Source: Cytophagia bacterium
Lineage (GTDB): Bacteria; Bacteroidota; Bacteroidia; Cytophagales; Cyclobacteriaceae
Direction: 5' to 3'
Assembly: GCA_013373005.1 (NCBI GenBank)
Contig: JABXIP010000314.1
Location: 1 to 6,210 of the forward strand
DNA length: 6,210 nt
Shown here one piece after another: positions 5,201 to 6,210 of the stretch (position 1 is its first letter; every line of letters starts with the position of its first letter). Made by a program: the position numbers and the translations under genes. The notes beneath the pieces are model-generated. The model saw nothing but the letters and a program-made list of their open reading frames with translations. It ran no database searches and was not told the DNA's origin.

Positions 5201-5725
5201 TCATTTATCCTTGCCGCTAATCACCTTCGGAATTCCTGAATTTACGAGCTGGCCAAGACCATCAAATAAGGCCTTTAACTCTGTCACGTTCGATCCATCT
5301 TGCAAAAACAAGCAAATTCCCTGTGCGACTTCAAGGATATCAGCCTCGTCACCGATAGTAGGGTCAATTTCACGATATGCGTGGGTAAGTCCCGCCACGC
5401 ATCCTTTGATCTGCTTTGGGTCGGGGTGGGCGACCGCGTTTCTGACTTCCTGGAACCTCCGCAGGACAGCACATAGCTTGTCTGCTTGGTCTGGGGCGCC
5501 GGCCCATAAAGCCTTCAGCAGATGAATTTTGTGTCCAAATGACATCCTAGGAGAGGTCGTAAACAATCCTTCGGGTCGGGGGACAAGTTCTGAAATTACA
5601 GCTTCAATCTCGCTTTCAATTACCGCGTGGTATGTAACCACCTCGACAGCAAATGTGTCAGGCTCCTTTCCAGCCTCGATCAGCCGCATCACACCCGCAA
5701 TGCCGTCATAATGTGCGCCCGCCAT
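5201..5725 (-). CDS. Small HEPN-like protein with RNAVAH motif
   Basis: Seen: 174 residues from the ATG at 5725, almost all helical, no signal peptide or membrane segment. A helix 'FAVEVVTYHAVIESEIEAVI' (25-44) is followed by 'FGHKIHLLKALW' (63-74) and 'LRRFQEVRNAVAHPDP' (88-103). RNAVAH (Arg95 to His100) is RX4H with Asn after Arg, the classic HEPN signature. Known: this helix plan (long helix, 'F..K..L', then 'L..F..VRN..AH') resembles HEPN proteins of the MtlR or toxin type, which either cleave RNA or act as regulators. Inference: a ribonuclease or regulatory partner of the downstream nuclease. Start: a longer frame begins with an ATG at 5767, but that has no ribosome binding site and would lie upstream of the transcript start predicted from a possible promoter. 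The ATG at 5725 follows GGGGGG by 3 nt. Context: first of three co-directional accessory genes. Confidence 0.75.
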   Translation of the reverse strand: MAGAHYDGIAGVMRLIEAGKEPDTFAVEVVTYHAVIESEIEAVISELVPRPEGLFTTSPRMSFGHKIHLLKALWAGAPDQADKLCAVLRRFQEVRNAVAHPDPKQIKGCVAGLTHAYREIDPTIGDEADILEVAQGICLFLQDGSNVTELKALFDGLGQLVNSGIPKVISGKDK

Positions 5726-5755
5726 AAGCCCCCCAATTTTGTTTACTAATAGCGG

Positions 5756-5784
5756 ATGATGGCTCATGAAAAGCGCGCTGCCAA
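5756..5784 (-). promoter_or_regulatory. Possible sigma-70-type promoter for the accessory gene group
   Basis: On the minus strand TTGGCA (5779-5784) matches TTGACA at 5 of 6 positions. It is separated by 17 bp from CATCAT (5756-5761), which matches TATAAT at 4 of 6. Initiation near 5748 would give a leader of roughly 20-25 nt and start the HEPN-like protein at 5725, not at 5767. The -10 match is weak. Confidence 0.3.
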
Positions 5785-5996
5785 GCTTAAGATTTCAGGG
5801 TTAGATTTGCGGTTGAAGGGGCACAGCAACTTAAACCCACCCAATACGTCCCTTCAAAGCGATAGCTGGGCGCGGCGCGGGCTCGGCTCCTGATCGCCCC
5901 CCTATCCGGAAACGGCAGCAGAATCGATGGAGTGCCAAGTGTTACTGAGGTCTTGCCCTTCTTGACGTGCCGCCGTCGATCCACTTATCGGCCTTG
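5785..5996. other. Intergenic stretch, no gene recognised
   Basis: Minus-strand frames here are short and lack family motifs or a convincing ribosome binding site; the longest (65 codons) is Arg- and Ser-rich and looks non-coding. No tRNA-like cloverleaf or TTCGA-type arm and no attachment-site duplication could be found. Confidence 0.4.
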
Positions 5997-6210
5997 ATGC
6001 AGGGCCTTTCCGCTCGATCCGTTCGCCGCTATGGACGTCCGCTTCCGCCTCGGACTGAGGATATTCTCGCAATCGCAGAGAAGGTCTGCAATCCGCCCTT
6101 TGTGTCGGCGCTTGGCATCTTGGATGGACGTCGCAGCGGGGCCCCCAAAGGACTTAGCCGAGCCTCGCCGCGAATGGGTCGTGGCATCGCGAGTCTGAAG
6201 ATCACTTCCA
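5997..6210 (+). CDS. Open frame to the right edge, possible partial gene or decayed fragment
   Basis: A plus-strand frame from the ATG at 5997 stays open for 71 codons to the window edge (the frame is open back to 5949). It includes 'TEDILAIAEKVCNPPFVSAL' and 'GILDGRRSGAPKGLSRAS', which reads like a soluble protein with a short helix and a proline turn. No ribosome binding site precedes the ATG, third-position GC is moderate (43 of 71), and no family is recognised. It may be coding, a gene remnant, or chance. Confidence 0.2.
   Translation, partial: MQGLSARSVRRYGRPLPPRTEDILAIAEKVCNPPFVSALGILDGRRSGAPKGLSRASPRMGRGIASLKITS

Noticed and set aside
5726..5767. Upstream ATG (5767) for the small HEPN-like protein
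   Set aside because: No ribosome binding site, and it falls inside the possible promoter; the ATG at 5725 is preferred, though the longer form is not excluded.

Overview
The window looks like a piece of a moderately GC-rich proteobacterial chromosome. An alphaproteobacterium is my best guess, but this is an impression from codon style and the GC-rich intergenic debris, not a demonstrated assignment. No rRNA, tRNA, CRISPR array, transposase or integrase gene was seen.

Left part (1-2187), housekeeping or metabolic genes. Three genes lie on the minus strand in transcription order: rpiB-type ribose-5-phosphate isomerase B (1627-1184), a HAD hydrolase of the YjjG/YfnB nucleotidase type (1043-348, probable TTG start), and a DJ-1/PfpI-family protein resembling isonitrile hydratase (334 to the window edge, truncated). 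The last two are tightly coupled: 13 nt separate them and the ribosome binding site of the second touches the stop of the first. Divergent from rpiB, on the plus strand, is a small protein resembling the DUF6176 family (1828-2187).

Middle and right part (2362-5725), accessory and possibly defensive. Three minus-strand genes follow each other: a small HEPN-like protein with an RNAVAH motif (5725-5201), a 483-residue protein with a C-terminal PD-(D/E)XK nuclease core plus a QxxxY motif (5007-3556), and a 330-residue protein with a second HEPN-like RX4H motif, RHRSIH (3354-2362). A nuclease flanked by two putative HEPN ribonucleases, in lower-GC DNA than the metabolic genes, is the most interesting feature. 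I infer a possible anti-phage or other conflict-type cluster that I cannot match to a named system. The genes are separated by gaps of about 200 bp, so they may not form one transcript. The gap before the last gene holds a 14-bp palindrome and a repeated 10-mer that could be an operator; the gap before the nuclease holds a possible 27-codon reading frame.

Right edge (5785-6210). No convincing gene. One plus-strand frame stays open to the edge (5997-6210) and might be the start of a protein or a decayed fragment.
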